In this document: one piece after another, positions 1 to 10,479 of the stretch
Layout of the letters: each line of letters opens with the position of its first letter
Position numbering within the stretch: position 1 is the stretch's first letter
Origin: Strigamia acuminata
Taxonomy: Eukaryota; Arthropoda; Chilopoda; Geophilomorpha; Linotaeniidae
Length of the DNA stretch: 64,000 nucleotides
Assembly: GCA_949358305.1 (NCBI GenBank)
Contig: OX442321.1
Coordinates: forward strand, 2,250,605-2,314,604
Direction of reading: 5' to 3'
Position numbers and translations under genes: made by a program
The notes under the pieces: generated by a model
The model's database searches: none
What the model was told of the DNA's origin: nothing
What the model saw: the letters and a program-made list of their open reading frames with translations, nothing else

Positions 1-112
1 CTTATTTCACTTATGATTCTTTTTGCTTATTTCACTTATGATTCTTTTTGCTTATTTCACTTATGATTCTTTTTGCTTATTTCACTTATGATTCTTTTTG
101 CTTATTTCACTT
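1..112. repeat. 25-bp minisatellite, array 1
   Basis: About 4.5 near-identical copies of a 25-bp T-rich unit beginning cttatttcacttatgattct start at the first base, so the array probably continues outside the window. It ends at about 112 where the sequence changes to accggtatg. No coding potential is evident. Confidence 0.93.
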
Positions 113-152
113 ACCGGTATGTTACTACTGTTGATTTCATTTTCAGTGTCTT

Positions 153-269
153 CTTCTTTCACTTGTGATTCCTTCTGCTTATTTCACTTGTGATTCCTTC
201 TGCTTATTTCACTTGTGATTTCTTCTGCTTATTTCACTTGTGATTCCTTCTGTTATTTCACTTATGCTT
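153..269. repeat. 25-bp minisatellite, array 2 (variant unit)
   Basis: Four to five copies of a sister unit (cttatttcacttgtgattcc plus ttctg) differ from array 1 at a few fixed positions. About 40 bp of unrelated DNA separates the arrays. This suggests one ancestral array that was split and then homogenised separately on each side. Confidence 0.9.
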
Positions 270-1073
270 GCATCTTGATTCCAATTGTGGACCAGAAATG
301 TCGTCATTGTAACGATAACTACAAAAAAAATACAAATTTTTAAAACTTTCTACACAAAATGAGAAGTAATACGTCTCGCAAAAATGTGAATTTGACACGT
401 CATAACAAATGAGAAATTTCAAAAAACCAAGAGAAAAAATTGACACTCAAATAATTATCCGGCATCAATTTATCAAAATCCAAGGAGGGGACGCAGAGGA
501 GCGTGATTATGTTTTGGGCTGCTGTGTGGCCTATCAACAACCCAAATCTAAAGAGCCCTGAGGAGACCTCCAAGAACGAAAACCCATTAAGCAAAAGATA
601 GCGTCGATTTTGCGTGTCTCTGGGAACTCACTTGTAAATCACACAACCGACTTTGTGCTCGCTTTTAAAGGCCAACCGAGATTGAACAAATTTCATCAAA
701 AAAATATATTTATTTCACCACAAAACAAAACAAATAACACAATAAAAAAAGATATATATTTTTACTTCTCTTTGTTCAGAAGAAACAAAAAATAAATGAT
801 GTCATCGGTAGCACTAATTAATGATACGCATCGTTTTGTTTTATAGCTTCACGTCACGAACGTTTTCATCACGAAGCGTGCTAAAAAACTGCCACTCCTA
901 AAGAATAACAAAAAGCCCAACAGTATTAAAAAATGGGGAAAAAAATAAAAAATGAATAAAAAATGGGCGAATGGAAGAATCCATCATTCAATGTCGGCTC
1001 TAACAATTTATTCATTCGCCATTACAAACACCTTGTCGAATTACCTGCATGACGTCACTCCAAAAGTAAACTA
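270..1073. other. AT-rich intergenic spacer, no gene seen
   Basis: Roughly 800 bp of A-rich single-copy-looking DNA. Short open frames on the minus strand (258-446 and 400-594) show no recognisable motif. A GACGTCA CRE-like motif occurs near 1051. Nothing here can be called a gene. Confidence 0.5.
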
Positions 1074-1234
1074 CAGCGAAACACGATTATCCCAACTAAT
1101 TGGGAGACAAAAGTGTTGATAAAAATTATAAATACCCTCATCGTTGTTTCATTGTATTATTGAAATCAGCTCGCCTAGACGAACAAAATGAATACCGTAT
1201 TTTACCGATTAAGAGTCGCCCTTGAATAGTAGCC

Positions 1235-1267
1235 GAGGCCGATGGATCGAAACCATCCTCTGCTACC
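1235..1267 (+). other. 3' part of initiator tRNA-Met (pseudo-tRNA or minus-strand primer-binding site)
   Basis: About 33 bases match the 3' end of eukaryotic initiator tRNA-Met: part of the variable region, the T-arm (gatggatcgaaaccatc), the acceptor strand ctctgcta and, unusually, an encoded CCA. The 5' half of the tRNA is absent, so this is not a working tRNA gene. An encoded CCA means the sequence came from mature tRNA. It could be a retroposed fragment, or a very long initiator-Met primer-binding site of a minus-strand LTR element; a possible LTR edge (TGTTAG on this strand) starts just right of the CCA. Confidence 0.7.
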
Positions 1268-1346
1268 ACTTGTTAGATGTCGAATGTCCAAGGTGCAGAA
1301 AACGTATATGTATATGAAAAGGCCATCAAAGTTGGATCCTCCCTTA

Positions 1347-1954
1347 AGCCTAGTACTCATACGCTTTCAGAGTCTAAATATTTTTACAGTCTTAATTTTT
1401 CAACAGCACCATTTCAAGCGGAATGTTTTATCCTCTTACTATTCAGAGTCTGATAAATTTGTGGTACTCATGAAACTGTCACCAGAAAGTTTCCGTACTC
1501 TTGAACTGTGTGAGTCATTGCTGCTTGTTTTGCAAATGGCTGGCAATGGCAATGAAGCTTTGTCCGACTTTTCTGACTTAAATAATTTTAAAATCAGTTT
1601 TGGTCTTTTTGCAATTAAAAAAGCATTTATTTTCTCTGAAATGCAGGCAAAAATATAATTCTACTAACCTGCAACAAACAACGTGTTCAATTGTAGTAGT
1701 GTCTTTGTTTGCAACCGGCCGTGACCACGTGCAAATTTTAGATCAAAACAAGGAAATTCTGGGTAGACAAAATTTGTTCAGAGTCTGAAACAATTTTTCC
1801 GTGCACCATAGGGGCCGGAAACAATTCGTTTCCACGTGCAAGGGTGATTCAGAGTCTAAACAATATTTTTATGAGTACCACCCTTGGCAGGAAACTTAAG
1901 ACTTTGATTCCTGTTACCATTCCAAGGACGGAATGGTGTTATGAGTACTAGGCT
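1347..1954. mobile_element. PIF/Harbinger-like MITE with TTA target duplication
   Basis: The terminal inverted repeats agcctagtactcata and its exact complement lie about 600 bp apart and are flanked on both sides by TTA (1344-1346 and 1955-1957), the three-base duplication typical of PIF/Harbinger. The interior has several dispersed ttcagagtct motifs on one strand. A 138-aa open frame at 1242-1658 overlaps it but resembles no transposase, so the element is non-autonomous. Confidence 0.72.
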
Positions 1955-2029
1955 TTATTGTACGTCTAGAATTGCTGCCAACGTTCGCTTAGCCGATGTA
2001 CATGTACGCTTAACCGGCGTTTCACTGTA

Positions 2030-2727
2030 CACAAAAGCAAAAAAATAAAATAATAAAATAAAAATATAATCTTGTGATACAAAATTAAATTCTGTCATCA
2101 TATCTTCAACACAGATATAAAAAAAAAGCGAGAAAAAAAAATCAGTCGGTAATTGATGTCATGTGAAAACACGCGTTCTTAATCCCCACAGGAAAAAGTA
2201 AAAACAAAAATTTTCATTATTCCCAATTGCAGAAAGACAACAGGGGGCTGCGAAATCTAATTGAGAATTTTATCCAACGGGCATTCCGCTACGAGCGACT
2301 AATCAAGGCTCGCTTTAATTCTGCGCCGACATTAATTAATATAAATGACGAGGCCTTCCTTCTCCCTCCTCTCTCTTAACGCTCACAAACGCGCCATTCT
2401 CCTCCACACCCAAACATCAACAGAATCAACTATACCTCACCTCAACACCAAATCTTATAGTTGAACTCATTCCACAAGAATACGCGCCTCAGAATAGATG
2501 GCAAGCATTGGAAAATGAGTGAGAGACGGGAAAGGGTAAACAAGCACCACAAGTTATTTAACCCTAACAAAAATGCATTAAGAGCTGTTTCATACTGCAA
2601 GATCGGTACGGAAGGTTGCCGGATATCGGAACTTTCTGGATATTAGCTCGTTAGATTCTGGTTAATAGCTCTATTTGGTTATTCCGGAACAGCTGTTTAT
2701 ATGGTCGATTTAGTCTGCTTTTTGAGG
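2030..2727. other. AT-rich spacer
   Basis: A-rich DNA followed by a short mixed segment (2240-2400) with a TATAAATGACGAGG string near 2339 and a pyrimidine-rich stretch after it. From 2600 to 2700 there are pieces such as ccggatatcgg that recall pogo-type ends, but no pair could be found. No gene is supported. Confidence 0.4.
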
Positions 2728-2745
2728 ATCCCACTTCTGACACCA
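2728..2745 (-). other. tRNA-Leu primer-binding site of a minus-strand LTR retrotransposon
   Basis: The 18 bases atcccacttctgacacca equal the 3' end of eukaryotic tRNA-Leu including CCA. Read on the minus strand this is TGGTGTCAGAAGTGGGAT, the primer-binding site used by many gypsy-type elements. One base away, the minus strand reads ...CATTACA, a proper LTR 3' end (TGTAATG on the plus strand from 2747). Internal gag-pol sequence would lie to the left but is not present, so this is a truncated relic. Confidence 0.68.
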
Positions 2746-2746
2746 A

Positions 2747-3267
2747 TGTAATGTTCACAAATCCAGACAATGGAGCACTGGCAACACGATGTTTCTACTC
2801 AAAACCAAAGTAAAAACTAAATATTTTATTCTACGCAGTACCAAAACGGTCAATACTAGCGAGTTTTGGCGTAACAGTGACAAGGTGTGTTGTTAGTTTC
2901 AGTGTGTATTCAAAATTGTGCCAAATTTGAGGTTTCAGACTTGGCATACTTCAGAGTTGTGCAGTAAATCTGCGCAATTAGCTCAGTTTGGTGCAACAAA
3001 TCGTTGTCACTTCGCAAGTGGACTTTTCTGTTTGTATTCAAATTAATGTTAACTATCAAATAAACCCAATACATTTTTTTTTAAATACTGCCAAACCCTA
3101 ATACTTTTAACGATTGAATAATTATCAAACAAATAGTTTTTCCACCAACGGCCTTTCACTCTCACGATAACTTAGTTAAGGCACATTTCATAAAATATTA
3201 TAATAACATCCGTCGTGAAATTCTAACCAAAACAAAACATAAAATAAACACACAGCCTATTATTTTC

Positions 3268-3302
<35 letters not shown>
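2747..3302 (-). mobile_element. Probable LTR remnant next to the tRNA-Leu site
   Basis: This stretch starts TGTAATG, the complement of an LTR CA end, and runs through AT-rich unique DNA to a run of about 32 A (3271-3302). The 5' end of the LTR was not identified, so the right edge is arbitrary. No second LTR copy was found in the window. Confidence 0.35.
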
Positions 3303-3304
<2 letters not shown>

Positions 3305-4199
3305 ACCATAAAATTCTACACCCTTTTTAATATTAAAATCACACCCTTCTTCAGCTATTTATTCCCCACGCAGCATCATCCATCTCCCAACCAACACCAC
3401 TTTTTCCTTTATTCAAATCCTCACCTTCCCTTTCTAAATGACACCTTTCTAAAACTCATTTCTCAACTTTGCCCAATTTCGATATCAATCCGTCACGACT
3501 CCACTAGACAAATAAAAAAAAATCCCACATTAAACGAGATCTAGATGACTACTTTCCCGATCGCATCACCTAATGAGTTATAATAATCGCGTCTACATCG
3601 ACTGATGTAATCAGCGAGACATGTGATAGCTTTTAGCGACACCGCTACCCTCGCACATTAATCATCAGCACGTCAAACATCCCCCCACCTTCCCCCCTTT
3701 CTTCTTTTGCTCCTCCAAACACTTCCCACTCGCAACATCTGTCTCCCATCACACCATCCCGCTCCCAACACCCATCTTCCTCACTCCCACTGCCCCCCCA
3801 ACCCCACTGACCACCCATTCCCCTAAAAAAAATAAAAAAATACCAAAATCCCCCAAAATTTAAAATTCCGCGTTGTTATTACAACGAGGACTCCTCCATT
3901 AGTCCCAATTTCCCCCCGAAAAAGATTTTTTATTCCGCCGAGTAAAAACAGGTGCTCCCACAATTCCCCTGGGAAAACTCCTAACATTTTGATGGATTCT
4001 TCATCTTTCTCACTTTCCGAGCGGGGAAAGCGGGACACTTTCATCACAATTCAATTTACAGCCAAATTTACCACTTTTTTCTCTCATCTCTCATCTCCCA
4101 AACTTCCCCCATCACTTTCATCCACCCCCCCCCGCACCTCCCCCGGTCACCGCCGACTCCACAGCACCCGAGTGCCGTCCACCGTCCATCCCTTTTAAT
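3303..4199. other. C/A-rich spacer
   Basis: Strongly pyrimidine- and A-rich on the plus strand, with many CCC and AAA runs and few G. Open frames on the minus strand (3823-4047, part of 4068-4568) follow from this composition and have no recognisable domain. No gene is supported. Confidence 0.45.
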
Positions 4200-5524
4200 T
4201 ATAGACCAGAAAAGATGGCCGAGGGCCCACCGAGCCGCGCAGGGGGACGCGAAAGGACAAAGAGAGCGACTAAAAGCAACGAGGAGAAATGGATCGGCGG
4301 TAATGCAGCCAGCGCACGCGTTGCCGCGTCTCAAATAGATCGCTCGCGGGTATCGGAGTGACGCCTCAGAGTGGATGTTGCGCATCGCATCGGGTTCGGT
4401 CGACGGTGATTCCGAGCTGTTAGTGGCGAAGAGGCAAAAAGGTGTAATGGCTTCCCATCCCCATCCCCCCCCCACTCTCCATCTCTGCGGGCCGTTAGAA
4501 GCGCGCCATATGTGACCCAGAAGGCACCGGCAAACACCCCCGAACATGCGTCCCCGTAAACATGTCAATTACCCACTTTTCTCCCCCTCACGCCCGACTT
4601 TGCAAACGCGTTTACGAAGCGCGTATCTGGCGCGGCGAGTTTTAATGTTTAATTAGCGAGTCGCGGGCAGCAAAATAAGGCGAAAATTGCCCCTTTTCTT
4701 TGCTCCAAACGCGAAGCATCTGCCTGCTAATGGCCGGCCAAATGGTCAGTGTATCTCGGCTCACCTTCTAACGGCCATGTGGCCAATGTCCCATTTACCA
4801 CAGGCATCCGCCGCCGCGCTGCAACGCAATGTCCACAAATCCGTGCTGACACGAACCAGACACGAACCGATTCCTCCCGAACGAGTTCCGTCACTAATTG
4901 CCCGCCCGACGTCCACTCTCCGCTTCCAGACTGACCCCCACACTCCCCCGAGGCTTCCTCACCGTCGCCCACTCCATGCGGATCCCCTGGGGCCAGTCAA
5001 ATGGTCTTGTCTGCCTTTTATGGTATGCATAAAAGACGCTTTCCCCGTTTAAGCTGCCGTAGATTTGCATGTTAGAAACGAGGCGCCCATGAGATATTCA
5101 TACGCTGAGGGGGGGACGAGCGCGGCCATGAATAATTTTGATGTAATCTAGCCCGCTTTTCCCGTCCCTCACTCGCGTGAATTATGGTTGCATTTTATAC
5201 ACTGATATTATTTGATTTATTACGTCGCCCCAGTCATTCCACCCGACGCCACGCGCACGAGATGAAATATTGACAGGGGGGACAAACAAACAAGCGGGCG
5301 CGCCCTGACGACAAAAACACGAAGAATGTCGACTGCGCCGTGTGAAACTCCACTTTGGCGCTGTTAACGTTTGAACAACAATGTCTTTATGCCTCGGAAT
5401 CAATATTGTGACGTGTATGCGCCCTACCGTAAAACCAGCCAACTTCTACGCGGCATTTTATATACAGCAACGCTCCATAGCCTTACTTGTGGCCGTTTTA
5501 GACCTCTAGTGGACATTTTGTGAG
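4200..5524. promoter_or_regulatory. CpG-rich unique block, candidate regulatory DNA
   Basis: GC content and CpG rise abruptly at 4200 (gccgcgc, acgcg, ggcgcg and similar). The block contains TTTATGG at 5017-5023, an exact POU octamer atttgcat at 5063-5070, and TTAAT/TAATTA homeodomain-type cores. Overlapping open frames on both strands (for example 4068-4568 minus and 4687-5052 plus) are what a stop-poor GC-rich region gives, and none looks like a protein. Assigning it a regulatory role is inference from composition and motifs. Confidence 0.3.
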
Positions 5525-5680
5525 TGTTCGGACGGACGCCATGTGGTCAGGGGAGGGCCACGAGGCGCTGGACGCAACACACACGATGATAAATCCCACG
5601 AAATACACAAAAGACACACGTTTAGGCTTTGGTTATTGCTTTATTGTTGTCTAGGGGTATGATATGGTGTCTCAAAGGTC
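5525..5680 (+). repeat. Dispersed repeat E, copy 1
   Basis: This segment is matched in reverse orientation at 36.43-36.62 kb. Shared strings include gttcggacgga, gagggccacgag and ctaggggtatgatatg. By eye the copies agree at about 80-85 percent. Class unknown; probably a piece of a larger transposon. Confidence 0.8.
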
Positions 5681-5794
5681 AAAATCCAAAGAATCCACCC
5701 CACACATGGATTATAGAATCGGGTTTTCGATAATCCGATTCATTTGCTTCATTTCCACCAGGAAAAATCGAGATAATCAGTTTTTCGATCTGGA

Positions 5795-5925
5795 ATTGTC
5801 TTTGACTTATAAAAGCAACTTATCTCTTCTTCACCTGCTAGTGCGTCAATCAAGAAACCACTTAATTAAGTCTCTTCTTTAAGTGATTTAAGGAGAAGTG
5901 AATTTGTCTTCGCACCTTCAGTGTT
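5795..5925 (+). repeat. Dispersed repeat D, diverged copy
   Basis: It shares ctttgacttataaaa, the tctcttct segment and ctttaagtgatttaagg with the copies at 10.5 kb (same strand) and 30.1 kb (opposite strand). It lies about 115 bp downstream of repeat E, so D and E may belong to one longer element. Confidence 0.6.
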
Positions 5926-6371
5926 TGGTGCGTTTTTACACGGCTTGGTCAAGCCTTCCCGTCGGCTTTTTCTCAGTGTTCGGTCTCTTTAATAGAAATC
6001 AGTCTTAATTTCATCCGGTTAGGCGATAAGACGACAATATTTCAAGCCAAGTGACGAAGAGGACGTGGGAGCGGGTACCATCAACGATAACAGATGGCGA
6101 GTCGAGGGACCTGCCACCGCGCAGGGTGTCTCTCGTCTTTTACGGTTAATCCACTCTGGTATTCAATCTTCATCCACTCGTGATGGTCATTGATCGCACG
6201 TGGCCCCCGCACGACTATCTCGTGCTCTCGCAGCAACTCGCGACGAACCTCCGATGGGACTTGCGCGCTCCTCCAAACATTTGTCAACCGAATTACTTAC
6301 CCAAACACAATTATCCCCCCCCAACCCCCCCCCCCCCCCCCTCCAAAAAAAAATTAAAAATACGTCCATAC
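5926..6371. other. Unique DNA ending in a poly-C/poly-A tract
   Basis: Mixed-composition DNA without a recognisable gene. It includes 17 C (6325-6341) followed after tcc by nine A (6345-6353), one of several such C-then-A tracts in the window. Confidence 0.5.
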
Positions 6372-6425
6372 ACACATTGCGTTTTACTTCAATTTTAAAA
6401 CAAAAATGACATCACTTCCTGTTTA
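6372..6425 (+). mobile_element. Fragment of the GCATTC-ended MITE family
   Basis: The strings attgcgttttacttcaattt and caaaaatgacatcacttcct are shared with copies at 28.65 and 39.12 kb. No terminal repeat remains here, so this is an internal remnant. Confidence 0.65.
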
Positions 6426-7255
6426 CAATATCAATATTATATCGTTATCGCTGCGCTGCAATTAATTACCGCGCGGCGTGAAGGAGGTCGACCAATGTTG
6501 CAGCCTCCGACCCCGCCGTCAATTTGTCACGTGAGCGTTCGCCGCCATTTTGAGGTGGGACGCCATAAACTCATTTAAGTGCAACCGGCACTCATCCTAA
6601 CCCACTTTCCAGCACCACTAACGACGAATAAAAAATCGCGCAGAGCAATTCCTCTGTGGACACGAGAGGGCTCCTCCCGTGGGGGCGTTGAGTTCAGTGC
6701 GCGTTCCAATGTTCCAATCTTGATTTCGTTCGGGAAATAAGAAGAGTGGAAAGTGAGTGAGAAAGACCCCCTGGGAGAGGAAAAGAACTGTACTATATAT
6801 ATATATAGCTAAAGAAAAAAGAAGTGAGGAAAAAAAAGGAAAAAAAAGACCTCAATGGTTTTCCGAAAAACCTCCACGAGAAAAAAAATAATAGAAGCCT
6901 AATCACCCACCAGGGGGTTTCCTCATATTCCCACTTTTCTTAAGCAATGATAAATTTGTCATTGTTGTCATTTACCGAGCCAAAAAAAGGCGCCCATTCA
7001 GCTGGAAAAACGTGACATTTACTTCGAATTAAAGCGAGTCTTTACGTAACATTGTTGGAACGTGTTGTGCATTATGTCACCGATTTATCTCTTCTTGCAT
7101 CTATATTTAAGCTCGGGGTAACTAATGCACGCTTTTAATTTATAGCAGAATGTAAATAACTAAAAATTGGCAGCACATTGCACTTCCGGATTAACTTACG
7201 GCATTGTTTGATGGGATTGATAAATTTATTGCTGGCTTTATATTTTTGGGACGCA
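6426..7255. promoter_or_regulatory. Partly CpG-rich unique block, candidate regulatory DNA
   Basis: The first 300 bp hold cgcgcggcgtg, a CACGTG E-box at 6528, gccgccattttg, and GCCATAAA at 6562-6569. The remainder becomes A-rich, with a short (TA)n at about 6795. No open frame resembles a gene. Confidence 0.28.
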
Positions 7256-8012
7256 CCTGACCGTGCCGATCACCAGTTTCCATAAGAACACAGAAGTTAA
7301 GGGGCATTGGGTCTGGTTAGTACTTAGATGGGTTACCCGGCTGGGATCTTGGTAGTTTCTCATCCTTCTCCGACTACGGTAGAACATCCACCACCCGCCT
7401 TCTATACTCTGTCTGACCTTAAGAATAGAGAAAACTCCCATTGGTGGTTTTCGAAAAATCGTGGCGAGCACAACTGTTGACGAATCGAAACAAAACTTTA
7501 GCATTGAAGCATTATTGTGTCGTACTATAACATGTTATAGTTATGACTTGATTCGTCAACAGTTGTGCTCGCCACGATTTTTCGAAAAATAGTTGTTGTC
7601 TACCCCTTTACATAGGTCCATTACGCCTTTTTTTTTGAGGGCTTTGGAGACCCATACATCCAATTTAGAAAAGTTTCCTAGGATATAGACAGTCTCAAAT
7701 CTGTTTAGTTTTTAATTTTATCTCATTCTGTTCACAAGTTATGAGAAATATTGTAAATAATCACTTTTTGAAGTTTTTAATTTTTTTCTCTTCAACTATT
7801 CATTATTTTTCAAAAAACTTTTAATGAAATGATAGCTCAAACAATCCTTTAAATCCTCCTAAAACCATTTTTACTTATGAGAAATAGTTTCTGAGAAATT
7901 TCAAATATTAAAAGTTCCAAAAATAGGAATATGACATTTTTTTCGCAAGGAGTTGTAGTAAGATTTTCTGTGGTTTCCCAGCTCTCGATGCAAATGCAAG
8001 GTTTGGTCCTTG
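7256..8012 (+). mobile_element. 5S rRNA-derived SINE, interrupted copy
   Basis: Bases 7260-7345 resemble 5S rRNA from about its position 33 to 110, including the internal promoter regions (gaagttaaggggcattgggt and tagtacttagatgggt). The non-5S body starts at about 7375 (gaacatccaccacc) and resumes at about 7962 (ttttctgtgg, cccagctctcg, aatgcaagg), with 550 bp of foreign DNA between at 7407-7955. The copy at 36.6 kb has the same head and body without the interruption, so this is one SINE broken by an insertion. 5S-headed SINEs are known in several animal groups (SINE3 type). This is not a functional 5S gene. Confidence 0.82.
7407..7955. mobile_element. Composite TA-flanked insertion inside the SINE
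   Basis: The left end (ctctgtctgaccttaagaat and on) is the terminal repeat of the element at 34.37-35.30 kb. From about 7448 the sequence switches to the long-inverted-repeat element seen whole at 14.97-15.84 kb: its inner left arm, its centre with the palindrome ctataacatgttatag, and its full right arm ending gcaaggagttg. TA flanks both ends (7405-7406 and 7956-7957). It therefore looks like a hybrid of two TA-inserting MITE families, or one inserted in and recombined with the other. Confidence 0.75.
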
Positions 8013-8042
8013 ACTCTCCCATCTTTAAACTACAAAACATAA

Positions 8043-8225
8043 ACACCCCATTCTGTTTTTACACTGTATAGAAAAAAAACCATAAATTAAAAGACAAACA
8101 AGGAGAATTCCCTAAATATTTCCTAGACACCAAACGAAAGAAATCCCATAAGTAGAAAACTACACTTAACGGAAACATTTCTCCGTGTCAAACCAAAAGA
8201 AATCGCTTTAAAAACAGAAATGTGT
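8043..8225. mobile_element. Small MITE, ACACCC-ended family, copy 1
   Basis: The ends acaccccattctgttttta and the complement of taaaaacagaaatgtgt match imperfectly as inverted repeats about 183 bp apart. Related ends occur at 28.46/28.88 kb and 37.09/37.30 kb. TA dinucleotides lie at or near both edges. There is no coding capacity. Confidence 0.6.
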
Positions 8226-9300
8226 ATAATTTTCTTCCCGACTAAACAAACCACTTTCTCCTTCCAAAAATCCAAAATTTCATAAAATAAAAATAAACCT
8301 CTAAACGAATCAACTTCTATCCAGTCCATAAAATAACCATGGGTCAATCGCAAACTTTTTCCCCCTTCTTCACTATCCCATCGTGCAATTTTCATCAACC
8401 CCGATTGCCTTCTTGATAAATATTAGATCCGAGGATGACAACGACTCACCCGGAAAACTGATCCCTTCATGCACGCTTGGGACTCGATCAATAATAGAAA
8501 TTAATCGATACACCCAACCCCACCAAAAAAAAAAAAAAAAAAAAAAAATATCGATCAATCGAACCGGAAAGAACCCAAATAATAATGATGGAAGAGTTTG
8601 AAATTTGCTTTCCACTCGGGATGGAAGAAAACTGCTTTCCCATTAGATTTCCTCCCGAATGACGCTAGGCGAGCATTAATCTCAATTAAAGTGAAGCTGT
8701 CCTTGGAAAAGGGCCCTCTCGTAATAGTGAGTGAAACACTCGAGGGACCGACCACCACACACTACTTAATTCATTAAAAGTTTCTCCGATCGACTCTCGC
8801 CAAACTTTCTCTCCTCCCGAGTCCGACTCGCACATTCCTCACCACATCCGACGTGTCAAACACTCCTTTACGCACGTCACGTGGGACAAGGCGCGTGATT
8901 TACGACCCCGAGAGTCGGAAATTTGTTTTCGTGTCCGACACTGGTCGGCAACGTCGTAAATTCCTCGTCGGAGCGCGCATAAATCGAACCCCGACTACTT
9001 TTCTCTCGTGATTTACGCGCAGCTGCCGTCCACCAACAACGGCGACGTTAATCAACAATTACGATTCCACGATACAATATTTCGAATCTATACAATAACA
9101 AACTATAAAAACAGTGCGCGGTTCGATGCGCAGTGCCGTAAACGGTCCAAAGACACTTGGTCCTTCACGACACTGCCGTTCGTGACTCCACTGCAAATTA
9201 GCAGCCCCTTGAATGTGTCCAATTGGCTTTCTGCCATGCCCGAACAAAAAATGTCCTAAAATTAAATCCAAAAAATAAATTCCGAAAAAATAAAAAATAA
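8226..9300. promoter_or_regulatory. Unique block with CpG-rich core, candidate regulatory DNA
   Basis: An A-rich start with a 24-A run (8525-8548) leads into CpG-containing unique DNA from 8560 to 9260 (tccgac, gtcacgtgg, cgcgtg). Open frames 9008-9259 plus and 9059-9271 minus overlap and show no domain. It may be regulatory, but only composition supports this. Confidence 0.25.
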
Positions 9301-10479
9301 AAAAAAATAAATCACAAATAACGCAGACGCGTGGAAAATTAAAGGGATGAGAGAGAGGTGATGAATGGGCCTTGGAGCGACCTCAAACTTTGATTAATGA
9401 GCTTTCCTCATCCTGCAAGAGTTGGTTGGGTGTCACCAACAAATGACAGAAGACACTCCACTCTACCGCGCCGTTCCGAGTGCTCTCCAACATTCATTTA
9501 CCCCTGAAAAAAAAAAAGAAAAAAGAAAAAAAAGTGCAAATTTTAAACCCCCGAATCACCAAACACTTTATAATAACCAAAAAAATAAAAAAAATAAAAA
9601 ATGCAGATTTTCATTTCTATATTTTCCCGTTGGTGTGTTGCAGTGCAGCGCGTTTTTATTATTCTCGCGTGCGGGGCATTGAAGTGGGTGGAGGTTGGGA
9701 TGGATTTTGCACATCCATAAATCCTGGCCCCGAGTCTACAAGGACGTCTGAAAAGCCAGTGGCGCTTAAATGGCGCCCACAATTTATGCTTTGCCATAAA
9801 AGGCAGAGGAGGCTGGGCGCCACCATTACACATTGTAGCGAGTGTGTAATTAGGAGAGAGATGGAAGTGGGAGAAGGGTGGAGGGCACACATACACACAC
9901 ATACACAAGGAATTCGTCTCTGCTAATTAAAGGGACCTCCACGTCTTATTTATGGAGGGGAAAATGTGGGCCGCCCAAGGGCGCGCATTGCTTCAAATGG
10001 TTCCCAAACCACCGCACATGCCATTTTCTCAAACTGCAGCCACCTACGCGCCGGAAATGACGTTTATCCATCGAGCCCGTTTCCTTCTGACCACCCAGTG
10101 ACACCAAAATGCCCAAATCCGACTTTTGGGACACCTAGTGGCAATTAGCGCCTAGTAATCACTGATATGCTAAGTTTGTCGTTAATCTCGTCACCACACC
10201 TCCTTTCTCCCTCTTACTGTCGTCGTAAATTAAAAAACACACCCACACCTCAAGGGCTCCCGAACCCACCCAGCAACTTATCATACATAATCACTTCTTT
10301 TTTTTTTATTGATAATTCTTTTTTATTTTTTTCATTAATTTCTGGATCTTTAATTTCGGGTGCGAAAAGAGAAGAAAATGCGATGATAGAAATAAATTCG
10401 GTGCGTTCAATCTACAATAAACGAATTGACTTATTTGTCTGAAATGACTTCTGCGAACAGGATACGACGTCTTTGACAA
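9301..10479. promoter_or_regulatory. Unique block with clustered CCATAAA motifs
   Basis: CCATAAA or its complement occurs at 9715, 9794 (as GCCATAAA) and 9949, together with TAATTA/TTAATTA cores and a short (CA)n near 9890. From 10150 the DNA becomes pyrimidine-rich. The listed open frames overlap one another on both strands and are not gene-like. Confidence 0.28.

Larger units (their letters stand above)
1074..2027. mobile_element. pogo/Tigger-like non-autonomous element
   Basis: The left end reads TA then cagcgaaacacgattatccc, and the right end is the inverse of cagtgaaacgc followed by TA. The ends match at about ten of twelve bases and are flanked by the TA expected of Tc1/mariner/pogo insertions. 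The left subterminal text (gattatcccaactaattggg) also resembles the element at 47.7 kb. No transposase frame remains. The interior holds an initiator-tRNA-like piece and a nested PIF-like MITE. The pairing of these two ends is inferred, not proven. Confidence 0.45.

Noticed and set aside
1-272. Possible CRISPR-like array (25-bp repeats)
   Set aside because: Units are directly adjacent without unique spacers and the context is a eukaryotic genome.
4068-4568. 166-aa Gly/Trp/Cys-rich minus-strand frame
   Set aside because: Stop-poor because of local GC and C-runs; opposing frames cover the same bases and nothing resembles a family.
7260-7345. A possible functional 5S rRNA gene
   Set aside because: Lacks the 5' third, has many changes, no T-run terminator, and is joined to a body shared with 36.6 kb, so it is a SINE head.
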